Numbered from the stretch's first letter, positions 10,181-20,462 are shown. The stretch: DNA of 64,000 nucleotides from Isoetes taiwanensis (GCA_021234155.1 JAJEKV010000020.1:3089275-3153274); one strand, 5' to 3'. Notes: a model not told the origin generated them from the sequence alone. Translations and numbers: made by a program.

Positions 10181-10975
10181 TATGTACAAAATCCTACATT
10201 AAAAGGACCTTCTACTCCGGGTTCGGAGCAGAGGTCACACGAAGGATGTGGTAGAGGCACTGCTCGTGGTCCCAGCGAAGGTGAATCACAACCTCCATTG
10301 GGTTGGTCAGGGGATCCGGGTGTTCAGCCTTTCCAGCACACCATCCATCCATGGATATGCCGCGGTTCCGCAGCTTCCAGATGTCCAGCGCGTTCGTCTT
10401 GGCAGTAATTCACTCGTTACAGTTCCAGGGCATGGTGCACTCGCTATCCATCATCGCCAACTGGTGTCTTCTGCTAGCCCACTGCTCGCTTTATATAGTC
10501 ATGCTGCCTAAAGGCCTGCCGACGTGGCCCAATCAATTTTTGGCTAATGTGTTTGCATGCAACGCACGTTCTAATTCAAGATTCTGCTCTCCAGCTGCAA
10601 ATCTAGTCATGGTACAATCTGCCATCCCTTTTTATGATGTTCGACTCTCGAGTTGCCAGTCTTAATTATTCTTCCTTCATACTATGCCCACCTGCCATTA
10701 TTACTCGTACCTCCTGCAAGCTGTCACATCCTAACATTCATCCTCGTTCATCTCCACCGTCCCTTTGCTCTTCTATTGCCGCTTGGGGACTTAGCCAAAT
10801 TTTTGCCAATCGTCTCTCTCAGATCTGCTGCCATCTGGCACCATCAACGACTCACCTTCCACTCCTATAATACCTTTCCTACACAAATGCACGCCCTAAA
10901 ACTTTTCGCATCTCTTTCGTTCTCCGTCCTCCGCTCTCCGTCCTCCGCTCTCTTTCCTCCTCTTTGATCATCGCC
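10181..10975. other. Intervening leader before the long second ORF
   Basis: No gene seen. It contains TATA-like strings (10491 TTATATAG and 10863 CTATAATA) and a C/T-rich stretch at about 10,900-10,965, directly before an ATG in the context GCCATGG at 10976. This resembles a plant promoter and 5' leader, or an LTR/leader of a retroelement. Prediction from base composition only. Confidence 0.35.
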
Positions 10976-12560
10976 ATGGCTGCTTTTCCTAAGTTCCCTA
11001 CTCTTCAGGTTACTGTCCCCAGAGATCCGACTCTTTTTGAATCGGTGGTTTTCTCCACTCCTACTCTTCGCGAACCCTTGGAAGGTGCAAGTCGAGAAGT
11101 TGCAGAACAAACAGAGTTATTTGAGTTCTCTCAGCAAGAACTCCCTACTCCAAATCCACTTCAACTCCGGCAGTTTGTCGCTCATCTGGTCAAGACTAAT
11201 GAAGGCTATCTGACAGAGGTTGATCAGACTCGTATCCTCCTCACTCCGGCTCTTCTAGCCCAGGTATTTCAATTGCCTATCCGCACCCCTTCTTTAAATT
11301 GGCTGTTTTACAGGATCAAGATGTCGCAAAAAATATGGCCAAACTCCCTATACGGCCACAACTCATAAGTTTACCAACATTGCCAAACCCCATGAAGGCT
11401 TTGTCAAGTTTTTGTGGGAAAGTTCTATGGATTTTCCATCAAGAACACCCACATCAACAAACAGTTCTTCCATGCTTCTGCTGTTGCCATCCACTCTCAG
11501 CATCTTAGCCTCAGATTTTGTTCCACCGTTTGCTTCATGAGGTTGATCGCATCCGTCACTCTCCAGGTTCTGGTTTAGAATCTGCTATGGGTGTCCATAT
11601 GCAAGCCATCATTATTCCAGCTCCCAGTCAAGTTTCTCCTACGAATATGGATACCGCCTCTCAAGCCTCCAATCATCAGACATCCAACACCATACCTGTT
11701 GTCAAAGAGCTTCAGGAAGAAAATTCCCGCCCCCAACCGTCATCTTCACATCCTCGCATGCCATATCAAGAACTAGTCATCAATGTCCCCTCTTCTCAGT
11801 CCACAGAGCTTGAAAATTCCAATTCCCACTCTCATCAAGTCTCTCAACGTACCCCATCTGCCATGCCACATCCATCATTACAAGTTCAACCCCTGCAACC
11901 TCCTCCGTCCAGACGTGCCCTCTATCAGTATGAGCAAGTTGTCACAGACTGTATGCTCAAACTTCAAGAATCTCAAGAGCAATTCATGAAGGGCATCCAG
12001 CATTACATGGATTCCGCAAATGCTGTTCACCGTGATCTCCAGGTTGCCAGCATGCAAGTGCAGTCTTTAGAAGACGCCTGTAAAGTAAGCATGCTACTTT
12101 GTTACAGACCCGTGAGGCTCTCCAGGCCAAACAGGAAAAAACCGCCACGCTCACAGATCAGCAAGCTCAGTCACAGACCACAATTCAAGAACTTCTGGCT
12201 CAACTCAAAGATAAGGACAAGCTTCTTGTTGATCTCCAAACTTTGTAAAAGATTACACCAGTAAGCTCCACCAGATTGCTCTAAGAGATGATCGTATATC
12301 TATTCTCGAAGGTCAAGTATCAGCACTTCAGACACAGGTCAAACCATTATAGGCTCAGGTTGCAGAAGCGTAAAAGCAGAAGCTCATTGATGACACAGAA
12401 ATTGCAAGTCTTCAGTTGCAGCTCTCTACTCAAGGGCCCTCCTCTTCACAGGCCACACACTCTCACAGGAAAATTCGTAATCAGTCCCGTCTCCTTGAAA
12501 GATAACAAAATCCGTGACTTGGAACATCAAGTCCACCCGGCTATCCAATCTGCTGAATAA
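10976..12560 (+). pseudogene. N-terminal half of a long unrecognised element-encoded protein
   Basis: Starts at ATG 10976. The first frame (to about 11,300) gives about 110 residues with FPKFPTLQVTVPRDPTLF and a helical segment ending in LLTPALLAQVFQLP. It then breaks by frameshifts between 11,300 and 11,520. From 11,518 to about 12,085 a Ser/Pro/Gln-rich linker is followed by a helical segment (YEQVVTDCMLKLQESQEQF). From about 12,100 in other frames comes a Gln/Lys-rich heptad-like coiled coil (QELLAQLKDKDKLLVDLQTL) continuing to 12,560. In-frame TAG (12350) and TAA (12371, 12558) stand where Gln would fit. I recognise no named family. It lies downstream of a gypsy pol on the same strand, so it may be an extra ORF (structural or envelope-position) of that element, or the gag of a second one. 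Confidence 0.5.
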
Positions 12561-13820
12561 GCTCAGAGTCAATATGAGACATACCTTCAGCTGGCTCTCA
12601 CCATTCCACGGGATTTCTCAACTCCCTCCAGCTATTTGGACTATGTAGTCTCACGTCGTCATCTCATCCTTCTAAAATGGTATTCAACAAACGGCAAGAT
12701 TCATGAGCCCCTCAGCAGCACTGATCTCCTCAATATCTAGCCTGATCTCTCCATTGAAGATAAAGGACTCTTCTGTGCTCTTTTGGTCTATGGTCTTCTC
12801 ACCTGTGATGATCAAGAATTTTTCATCTTTCGCCTCGTTCAACCGACGGCTTACGTCATTCATGATTTCTATCTGGCTAATACCCTAGACAGGTTTGATG
12901 ATGGGCCAAACCGTGTCTTCAGTGGCAATGAACTTGCTCAATGGCTGTTGTTGCCTGAGAACAAATACTTGCAGGATCTGACACAAGCCACCACCTTCAA
13001 AGAAGAATACATGCCAGAGCTTGCTCATCACCTTCCCCTCTGGATTGCTGAGACTCTGCAACAAGTGCGCAAGAACTTATCGGAAGATATGGGCATTCAA
13101 TTTGCCCAGATGTATTTACAGCATCTTGGCAGATATAACACTATTCGTGTTTATCTGGACAGCCATACCATCCCCACGGAATGGGTCTCTTCTCCTGTGC
13201 ATACCATGCTCCCCTGTTCTGACTGGGAACAATGGTGTCAAATCTTAGATGCTGACCTTGTTCAAGAATTCCGAGAGCAAGCTCAGAAACCCACGATGCA
13301 GCCTCAACCAGATACTCATCTGTATGCATCTCTGGGAGCACCCCCACGCCGTCGCTATCTCACCTCCGACTGGTGTCTCCCGTTTTGGACCAAGATTCTG
13401 GAAGGTCATGCCGATTGGACTCCTGCTCAGATTTCTACCGACCTCCAGTGGGATCCCCGTTTTGTTCGCTGCTCTGTCTGGCAAGAAGGTGATACCTTGG
13501 AACGCACTTGCAACTGGATTTATCTCCCTAATGAAAGAGGCTGGCAGACGCCTACTTACGCTGTTTGGGGTCTCATCCAGTTTTTGGAGCGTGCTGCCAC
13601 CTCCCCGGATCCTTCAGTTCATCGCCAAGCAGGATTTTGTACTGCATTAAAGTGCCTCCTCTTGTATTCTCTTGCACGTAAAAGACCTATTTATTATTGC
13701 AATCCTAATGCAAGTGCCAGTGCCTTTGGCCTTCAGACTTGTCTTCTAATGGAATGCCAATATGTCCTTGCGGAAGCTCACCATGCCCTAAGACATGGTG
13801 CAGTCTGGTTTTCTCATTGA
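12561..13820 (+). CDS. C-terminal domain of the same long protein, unrecognised (~420 aa)
   Basis: The frame continues across TAA at 12558 and TAG at 12738 and then runs open to 13820. The last 345 codons (from 12783) are uninterrupted. It is Trp-, Leu- and His-rich with a folded-protein composition: IFRLVQPTAYVIHDFY, a PTEWVSSPVHTMLPCSDWEQW segment, LPFWTKILEGHADWTP, TYAVWGLIQFLERA, then a Cys/Leu-rich end (CLLLYSLARKRPIYYCNP). The region just upstream (SSYLDYVVSRRHLILLKWYS) is in the same frame. No signal peptide or clear transmembrane segment is seen. No family recognised. It could be an aORF-type protein of a plant gypsy element. The reading frame is well kept in copy 1 and disrupted by many small indels in copy 2 (42,450-43,610). 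Confidence 0.5.
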
Positions 13821-14253
13821 TGCAACCCCGGCAATCCGTCTCAATACTCCCGAGGCCCTCAATGAACGGCAAGAACTCATCACAACGTATCACTCAGGGT
13901 CACGCCCACATAGCCGTCAAGATGATTTCCAAGTTCCTGGTGTCCCACCTCCTGAATCTGTCCCCCCTTTTCTCTCCACTGAGTGTCATTTGGTTGGGGA
14001 GGGGGTTGTTAGTCCCAGACGTCCAAGTACAGGACTATTCATGAAGACCACGGATCAGGGCAGGAATAAAGGAGGACCAGGTCAAGCATCAGGAAGTAGA
14101 CCCTCGCCCACGACGAAGACCACGCCACGCCAAGGTCCAAGGAGAGACAGAGAACAGATAAGTGATGCCCCCTGCAGAAGTACAGTCCAGAATCAGCGTG
14201 ATTCCAGGCACATAAAAAAGGCATTGCCAGATTCCCGGAAAATCAGGCTTTGA
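13795..14253 (+). pseudogene. C-terminal tail of the long unrecognised ORF, shifted frame
   Basis: After the stop at 13820 a sensible protein continues in another frame (GFLIDATPAIRLNTPEALNE) and then becomes a basic, Arg/Gln/Pro-rich tail to 14253. The overlap suggests a frameshift near 13,790 rather than a separate gene. The tail may be a disordered nucleic-acid-binding end. The purine-rich AATAAAGGAGGA at about 14,066 could be a polypurine tract, but I cannot place an LTR with certainty. Confidence 0.35.
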
Positions 14254-15637
14254 TCCAGGAGTTGGTAGCGAGATCTGCCAAACACCTATTTTGGGCCCAA
14301 GGCCGTTGTATTATATAATTGAGTAGAGATAGAACTCATGTTTTTAGATGAGCTTTAGTCCTTATCTCCAGTTTTTCTCTCAATTTCAGAAAGCTCATGT
14401 ACACTCAGTGATATCAAGGAAGTCTTATTTCCTCTCATTGTTTGTTGGCTATTCCTTTCTGTTTTCTCCTTTCAGTTCTCTTGCAAAATCCCGCGTGACA
14501 CTCAACCAGGATTCTTCTGTTTGATCCACGGGTCCTCACAGGCTGTCTTGCAGGAGATCCCGAACCCAGCTAAACAGAAATGTGGAGTCATTAGATCCAG
14601 GATCCAGAGGAAGCAAAGGATTGAAAAATTTCAAGCTCCTGCTGCAGAGAATTCTCTGGCTTCATTGATAAGAAAAAAAATAGAGTAAATAAAGAGCAAA
14701 AAAGGAAGACATGAACAACGAAACCAATTTCTTAGACATGGTATTGGAGGTCTTTGAGATTTAGGGACACCAGAAAATTCACAGCCACATCATTCCCATT
14801 TAAATCCGCTGAAAAGAAACCTTCTCCTTGCCGATACCTTACAGGAAGAAACATAAAATGAAGCTGGTTTAGAAGCCCTAGATTTGCAAACCTGCATCAA
14901 ATAGACTTGTAGACCGAACGGAATCTATCAATACCTGAAATGGAGTAGTGGCAGACAAATTTTCAACGTGGAGAATCCGTAACATCATCTATTCTCTTGA
15001 ACTATCATATGGCCAGAAATCCTTCCAAAGAATAATGAACAACATTTTGCTTGCCCAAAAATTTCGGAACGGTTAGACTGATTTCAGCAAGCTCCTATAC
15101 GTATTCTTTGAGCAGAACCCTGGAGATATTTGACCGAAGGAGAATACATGATGTGAAAATGTGACTGAAAATGGATAGCCCTGTTGGCAAAAGACATGGA
15201 GAAGAAAGAGTAAATCCTCTGTTTCAATATAATGGTGCCTGAAGAAAAAACATGCAATTAAGCCTAAAGAAGAAAAAAAAATTACCTGAAGTTGAAGCTG
15301 GAGCTCCAGCCTGGTATCTAGGCAGTAACAATGAACCCTAAGTCTGAAAGCAATGCCAGCGAGGTGCCTACTACTGACTGCTTCTCTATTTTGAAGCAGT
15401 GGTCGAGATGGTGGAAGGCAGAGGAGTCTGCCTAATTAGCCAGCCATGAAACGCCGGAATGAGAAAACTGTAAATGAAAGCGCTCTTAAAAAAAAATTTA
15501 AACTTTTACCGATCCCAAAATAATGCTTTTGACCAGAAAATAGAGTGTTACCAGCGTTATCGACGGCCGGATAAAAGAGGACACCCACCCCACGAAATAT
15601 TTTAAGTAAGTAGATTAATAAACAAAGAGTAGGCAGT
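14254..15637. other. Gene-free stretch, possibly element 3' end
   Basis: No gene recognised. The stretch 14,290-14,700 is T-rich then A-rich and could be an LTR or 3' UTR. An A-rich block (14,660-14,710) is followed by sequence with only short frames on either strand. Copy 2 retains it at about 44,110-45,480 with many small indels. Confidence 0.4.
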
Positions 15638-15840
15638 GAGCTTGGACCCGGAACATCTAGTCCCCTCCATTCAAGGCGGAGTCGACTATGCCCTTGTCCA
15701 AGTCTCCCCAATTTTTTCAAAACTAAATACATTAATCAATAAAATTACAAGAGTAAACGGAGAGCTTGGACCTGGAACACCTAGTCCCATCCGCTCAAAG
15801 TGGAGTCGACCATGCCCTTGCCCAAGTCTCCCCAGTTTTT
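15638..15840. repeat. Two direct repeats, 124-bp period
   Basis: A segment of about 80 bases starting GAGCTTGGACC at 15638 recurs at 15762 with about ten differences. The shared text includes CTAGTCCC, GGAGTCGAC, ATGCCCTTG and CAAGTCTCCCC. The second unit runs into a 24-base T-run (15836-15859). Both units recur in copy 2 from about 45,481 and 45,612. It may be a SINE-like or tRNA-like dispersed repeat; I could not fit RNA polymerase III boxes convincingly. Confidence 0.75.
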
Positions 15841-15859
15841 TTTTTTTTTTTTTTTTTTT

Positions 15860-17109
15860 AACCTAAATAAAACATTAAAATTTTATTCTCTTATTCAAAC
15901 TCAAATTCTTACCTAAAATTGCGAAAATCGTTTTGCAAGAGCAACACATTTTATTAAGAGTGTACATGCAAAAAAAAGAGGCATTCAATGATTAGAAAAC
16001 TTTAGCATAAATAAAGTGAAAGAAAAAGAACTATTAAATGTCATTGAACGACATTGATATTAAAAAAATAACAAAAAAAGAAGGGGCTTCGTCTTTCAGC
16101 GACATCCCTTTCTTGCTATAAAAAAATAGAGGAAAGAAAAGGGGCCTTGTCTTTCAACGACGTCCCTCTTCTTCCATAAAGGGGAGGGGGATGGGGAGGA
16201 GGAGGAGATTTAGAAGGGAGATTGAATAGAAGAAGAAAATGAGGAAGAAAAGAAATGAAAGATTGGAAGAAGAAGAAGAAGAAGAAGAAGAACGGAAGAT
16301 TAGAAGGAAAAAAACTAAAAAATGGAAGATTAGAAGAACAATGGTGGAAGAATGGAAGAAGAAAAGGTGGTTTCTACACGGTCGTCCGCAGGACGCTCCG
16401 CGGTTTGATAAGTTCCCCTGGACCGATCTTGGAATCTTTTGGACCTTCCCGAAGAAGGTTCCTTGAACAGAGGATTCAGCGGTCGGATAGGGGAACTGGG
16501 CTCCGGGAGGGTGGTCATTAGCATACGGCCCACTGTGGGAGCGCGGCCAGGAACAGCTGCCTGGGAACATTTTTGGATCCCGCCTCCTGGGGTCCGAACT
16601 CTCCCCTCTTGTGAGGTAGCCGTGCAAGGTCCTAGCCTTGTTTGACTTGGGGAAGGGTGCCAGCTCGGTTGCCCCACAACGGGCTGCCCCGACCATTCTA
16701 ATACTAACCCTTTGATCTAGACCTTCTCCGAAAATTCCAAAAATTGGGCTATGTGCTGGTGATGAATTAAGAATCTAACTAACAAAAAATTAGAATTTAA
16801 TTTCGTACAATGCATTAATTATGAATTTATGAATGTCTTGTCACTGCAAAAGCGCCCCTCGACTTCTAATTGCCACATCGGGAGGAGGACAGGTCCAAAC
16901 TCCATTCTGTCAGTTCCCCTTGCAGCTAGGCTAACACAATCTAAAGCGGAAGAGTTAGGCTGACACAATCCGAAGCAAAAGAGCTGCAGAAAGTGCCAGG
17001 AGTTTTGAAATTGATTCCGAAGAAGGTGAATTATCTGCATACTACATACAGTCCAAAATTTATAAATTTAACATCATCAAGCAGAGTATGGCGGAGATCC
17101 TAGTATGGA
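15860..17109. other. Purine-rich and GC-rich non-coding block
   Basis: Holds a GAA microsatellite at 16265-16293 within a polypurine stretch (16,185-16,350), preceded by the first cluster of palindromic GTCGTTGAACGAC-like motifs (16,030-16,165). From 16,380 to 16,700 the sequence is GC-rich, with a minus-strand frame that is Pro/Arg/Ser-rich and unrecognised. I take that frame as composition-driven. Confidence 0.45.
16030..16165. repeat. Left cluster of short palindromic GTCGTTGAACGAC-like motifs
   Basis: Variants occur at about 16,042 (GTCATTGAACGAC), 16,092 (GTCTTTCAGCGAC) and 16,149 (GTCTTTCAACGAC). The parent form, GTCGTT-N-AACGAC, is a perfect 6-bp inverted repeat around one base. A second cluster lies about 1.7 kb downstream. 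Clustered subterminal motifs of this kind are typical of DNA transposon ends. Confidence 0.6.
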
Positions 17110-17275
17110 TTGAATGCCATAATCAGAATATTTGACATTGGAATATGGCCGGAAAGCAAGAGCATGTCAGATCACAAATTGGGGCCAATTCCATCGCATT
17201 GGAAAGGAAAATGTGTAGCAGGTCTAAAGTTCAATGCATCACTGTGCAACAAGGGGCACGATATTTTTAAGGGGG
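17110..17275 (+). pseudogene. Subtilisin-like protease (SBT) gene fragment
   Basis: A plus-strand frame reads [20 protein letters not shown], then [14 protein letters not shown] and FNASLCNKG. This is the segment around the catalytic Asp of plant subtilases, normally V-x-D-T-G-I-W-P-E-S, followed by the conserved P-x-x-W-x-G-x-C and N-x-x-x-C-N-(R/K)-K. The Asp is kept but the following Thr is Ile. There is no ATG in frame, no signal peptide or propeptide, and no His or Ser catalytic region nearby; the similarity stops at about 17,275. It is one exon-sized fragment of about 55 codons. Copy 2 has it at about 46,912-47,045 with frame-breaking indels. It sits between two clusters of palindromic motifs, so it may have been captured by a transposon. 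Confidence 0.8.
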
Positions 17276-18769
17276 TACGAAGCAACGAGCAGGCCGATGA
17301 ACGAGACAACATAGTACAAATCTCCGCCGGCAATTTGGGATGCAAGATTTTCTTAGATCGGCTAGAGCTTCCTCTCAGGAGGCGTACTTCTTTTTTGCTT
17401 AGCAAATGAAGCCATGGCCATCTATTTGCAATTCGTTTCATCAATTCCTCTTCACGAGTTGCCAAAGAGAGGCCAAAGCCCCATTATACATTAGGCTATA
17501 TTGAATAGTAACGTTCAAACTACCCAACGCCATAAATATCAAACGTGGTCATGGTTGAACCAGTCTTAAATAAATAAATAAAAAAACCCCACTAAGTCCG
17601 CAGAAACGCCATGTTTTTTTGTGATGTGGTTTCAACATGTTAAAGACCCGGATATACCAATGGTTTAAAAGTGATGGCATCCGATATTTACGGGGCTCCT
17701 CAAACTACTGGTAACACATTACTACCCCATTGTTTGTAAATAATCACATGGAATGATCACAAAAGGTGAACAATCACATGTAAAGCCCACCGAAGGTGGG
17801 CAATTTACTAGTAATAATTTAAAAAAAGAAAAAGAAAAAGGTATCGTCGTTACAGACGAACACGTCATTATACACGTAGTATAACGACGTGTACATACGT
17901 CATTGAGCAAACTGTTATTTCCCTATACATTGCCACAATAAATGATCATAACTAGTCACTAGACATCCAAACCCATGCCTCATTTCATGATAATAATACT
18001 AACTTAAAAATAAATAAAGAAATAAATAAAATGTCGTCATTACAGACGAACACGTCATAATAAACTTAGTTAAACGGCATGTACAGACGTCGTTGAACGA
18101 CATCCCGACGTTGTTCAACGACGACCTGTAACTTTTAACATAAACATGGCACCTTTTTCCGCCGCCTAGTTTTGAGTTTTCAAGCGGCTGAAGGAGCGTT
18201 TTTGGAGGCGATTTTTGGCGCGGCTCATCCTTAGGGTTCTTTCCGAGCTTCAATCAAGCATCAAGAGATATGTGAATGGATCAATCAACTCTATTTTTGA
18301 ATCTAGGCTTGTTTTTTTATAGTTTTAGGGCTTCTTGTTTTTTCTTGTTTGTTCTTCAAATTTATTGCAATCGATCCCATTCCATCCCATTTCGATCCTC
18401 TTCTTCTTTCAATCCTTGGCTTTTTTCAATCCCTTCCTCCTCTTTACCCTAGGGAGTAAGTTATAAGGTCAGTTTTGCAAAAGAAAGAAACACTTACGCC
18501 CTACACGGTAGTATTCGGCATCTACATCCTAGGCCAATTGACTACGAGTGTGCTGGACATGAGCTACTTTGGCGCTTTCTCCAGGTCTTCTGGCCACGGA
18601 ACTTGGTCCCTAGGGCAATGTCGGACGTCGCCGAAGAAAGAGAAAAAAAAATTGAAAAACATAAAGAGAAAAGGGCCTTCATCCAGTTGGTTGCCACGCG
18701 AAGGCAAAACTGACTTGAAAATACAAATTGGCTTGAAATATATACAACGATAAAATTATTTTAATTGAA
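17276..18769. other. Gene-free AT-rich stretch with right motif cluster
   Basis: No gene recognised. It contains the second cluster of palindromic motifs (17,840-18,135) and A-rich spacers. From 18,480 to 18,660 there is a more GC-balanced block with only short frames. Confidence 0.4.
17840..18135. repeat. Right cluster of palindromic GTCGTTGAACGAC-like motifs
   Basis: Two related sub-blocks at about 17,848-17,915 and 18,030-18,128 share the order GACGAACACGTCAT, then a TA-rich palindrome, then GTACA-x-ACGTC-x-TTGA. The second holds the full GTCGTTGAACGAC and, just after it, the partner GTTGTTCAACGAC. The sub-blocks are about 180 bp apart and imperfect. In copy 2 the same sites (about 47,610-47,900) are heavily altered. 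Confidence 0.6.
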
Positions 18770-19200
18770 AATACCCTTTTATTATTTTGTTTGTAATACC
18801 CTTTTCTTTTTTTGCAATTCCTCTTTCACTCAATCCTTTTTTATTTGAAAGTACTCTGATATTTATAAATAATCCTCTGTTACATAGTAATCCTCGTCCT
18901 CGTTTTGAACCAATCCCTCTTTCTTGAGAATACCCCAATCAATCTGCAAATTCGCTTTTGACCCAATCTCTCTTTCTTAAAAATACCCCAATGTGCATTT
19001 GCAATTCCCTATTTCTACTAATTTTCGCCATTAGGATATACCCTTTTTGTACGAGAATCCTCTATTTCTACTTATTTTCCCTCGTAGCTACTAATTTCCC
19101 CCATTAGGATACACCCTTTTTGTTCAAGAATCCCCTGTTTCCAGTAATTTTCCCCCGTAGTATATACCCTTTTGTTCAAAAAATCTCGATTGCAAAGAAA
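18770..19200. repeat. Degenerate short-period repeat around (T)ATACCCTTTT
   Basis: The phrase ATACCCTTTT, followed by TTGTxCxAGAATCC and TTTCTACTAATTTTC, recurs with variation: about 18,770, 18,797, 19,037, 19,110 and 19,165. There are intermediate copies with AATACCCCAAT near 18,930 and 18,980. The period is irregular (about 30-75 bp). The block is conserved in copy 2 at about 48,560-48,960. Confidence 0.55.
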
Positions 19201-19423
19201 ATAACCCATTGCTCTCAAGTCCTCCTGTTCCTCAACAGGGGATGTTCAAGGGGATTTAAGCACTTTTTTCATTGTGTATGCGTTTCAACGCCTCATTGGT
19301 ACAACTTCTCGAGGGCTTTTAACCTTTATTATTGATTTTTTGCACTAGTGGTCATGGACAAAAACATCGTGGGTGCCAGTGATCCAAATTCAGGCATAGA
19401 GTCATTTAGCCATAAATATTAAT

Positions 19424-19687
19424 ATGGACTTACAAATATGGTGGACTATAACAAACGAAGGGATTAAGTTTGTTGGTATTGTGATATTCAATTTCAGAAT
19501 TAACGGAGCCACATACATATATCATGACTTTGGAAAAGAATTAGAATGGATTGGATTGGCTGCTGATCAAAAATTTTGCCCATACTTATGGTCTATACTT
19601 ATGGTCTTTGCTGAATCTAAGGAAATCCTTCCCTACGGCTACATTTATGAAATGGTTAAGCCAGTCACAAAAGTTTTGGCAAGATAA
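19424..19687 (+). CDS. Unrecognised ORF, 87 aa
   Basis: A short plus-strand ORF (IKFVGIVIFNFRINGATYIY ... EWIGLAADQKFCPYLWSIL) lying in one of the near-identical blocks of the two copies. The composition is protein-like and hydrophobic-aromatic. I know no matching family. In copy 2 (from 49,201) it differs by one substitution (Ala to Val) and by a change near its end that alters the last residues. It could be an exon of a gene or a relic. It is not obviously linked to the HLH gene 210 bases away on the other strand. Confidence 0.25.
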   Translation: MDLQIWWTITNEGIKFVGIVIFNFRINGATYIYHDFGKELEWIGLAADQKFCPYLWSILMVFAESKEILPYGYIYEMVKPVTKVLAR

Positions 19688-19898
19688 CACACAATGAAAG
19701 AGCTCCACAAGAGGATGGACACCATTAAATCTAGGCTACAAACTAAATCATGTCTAGGAAAATAGTGTGAATCCAGGGCCTAGAAACTTATATTGCAGAT
19801 CCGCTGCATCACTCATGACAGTGCAGGGTAAGAGATGTCCATCAATTCGAATGCTCCAGTGCTGTTAGAGTTAATAAGAGCTTTACATTGACATTGAT

Positions 19899-20462
19899 TT
19901 AATATATATGCTGCAACAGGAGTAAAGACTCAAGTGCCTCAACTTGCAGCTCTAAAGATGTCATATATTCTGCAGTCTCGTGGAGTAAAAGGGAAATTTT
20001 CATCTGATTCCCTCCTGGAACCACATTTTGAAGTCTTTTCACTCCTAGTTGGAACAACTTCGGCTTCACCAAAGCATTCTTTATTTGATTTACACCACAT
20101 AGCTTGCTAGTTGCACTACTTAAGCTGCCAATGGAATTTAATCTGCGTTTCCACGAGTGTGAATTTTTTTTTTTTGACTTCCTATACCTTGCCAACTTCT
20201 TTTTCTTTATGGTCCTTTCTCTTATACCAAGTTTAGACTTTGAGCTCGCTGAACCTTTGGAAATATCAGTATAGATCCTGCCAGATTTGGCTACAAGCTG
20301 CTCCCTGAGAGCCTTGCTCCAGCCTGAACTCTTTGCAGTGAGTGCAAGAGCATAATCTGCAGCAAATTTTATAAGCCTGTAACATCCAGTGCTGTTCTTG
20401 TGCTCTGCAGCACTGGAAACCTGAATAAGAGCTGGGATCAGATTAGATAAATAATCCTCCAT
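19899..20462 (-). CDS. IBH1/AIF-type atypical HLH protein (copy 1, intact)
   Basis: A 187-aa protein on the minus strand, ATG at 20462, TAA at 19899. Near residues 30-50 it has FAADYALALTAKSSGWSKAL, matching the N-terminal 'AAD-x-x-LA-x-x-A-x-G-x-x-x-WS-x-A' signature of IBH1 and AIF proteins. After a Lys-rich middle (KKKKLARYRKSKKKN, about residues 86-100) comes the C-terminal helix-loop-helix (about 143-180) with RLQNVVPGGNQM and LLHETAEYMTSLELQVEALE. The basic DNA-contacting residues of true bHLH proteins are absent, so it probably works as a nuclear inhibitor that dimerises with other HLH factors. In angiosperms this family restrains brassinosteroid- and gibberellin-promoted cell elongation; that role here is inferred. 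The length suits the family. A likely 5' UTR intron is suggested by a GTAAGAATT donor near 20,813. Flanking DNA is nearly identical in both copies. Confidence 0.85.
   Translation of the reverse strand: MEDYLSNLIPALIQVSSAAEHKNSTGCYRLIKFAADYALALTAKSSGWSKALREQLVAKSGRIYTDISKGSASSKSKLGIRERTIKKKKLARYRKSKKKNSHSWKRRLNSIGSLSSATSKLCGVNQIKNALVKPKLFQLGVKRLQNVVPGGNQMKISLLLHETAEYMTSLELQVEALESLLLLQHIY

Noticed and set aside
13705-13893. Minus-strand ORFs opposite the long unrecognised ORF
   Set aside because: They are antisense shadows of a well-composed plus-strand frame.
16154-16696. 180-aa minus-strand ORF and overlapping frames in the GAA-rich block
   Set aside because: The ORF owes its length to a purine-rich microsatellite and GC-rich DNA; the poly-Ser and Leu-rich text has no family features and copy 2 breaks it.
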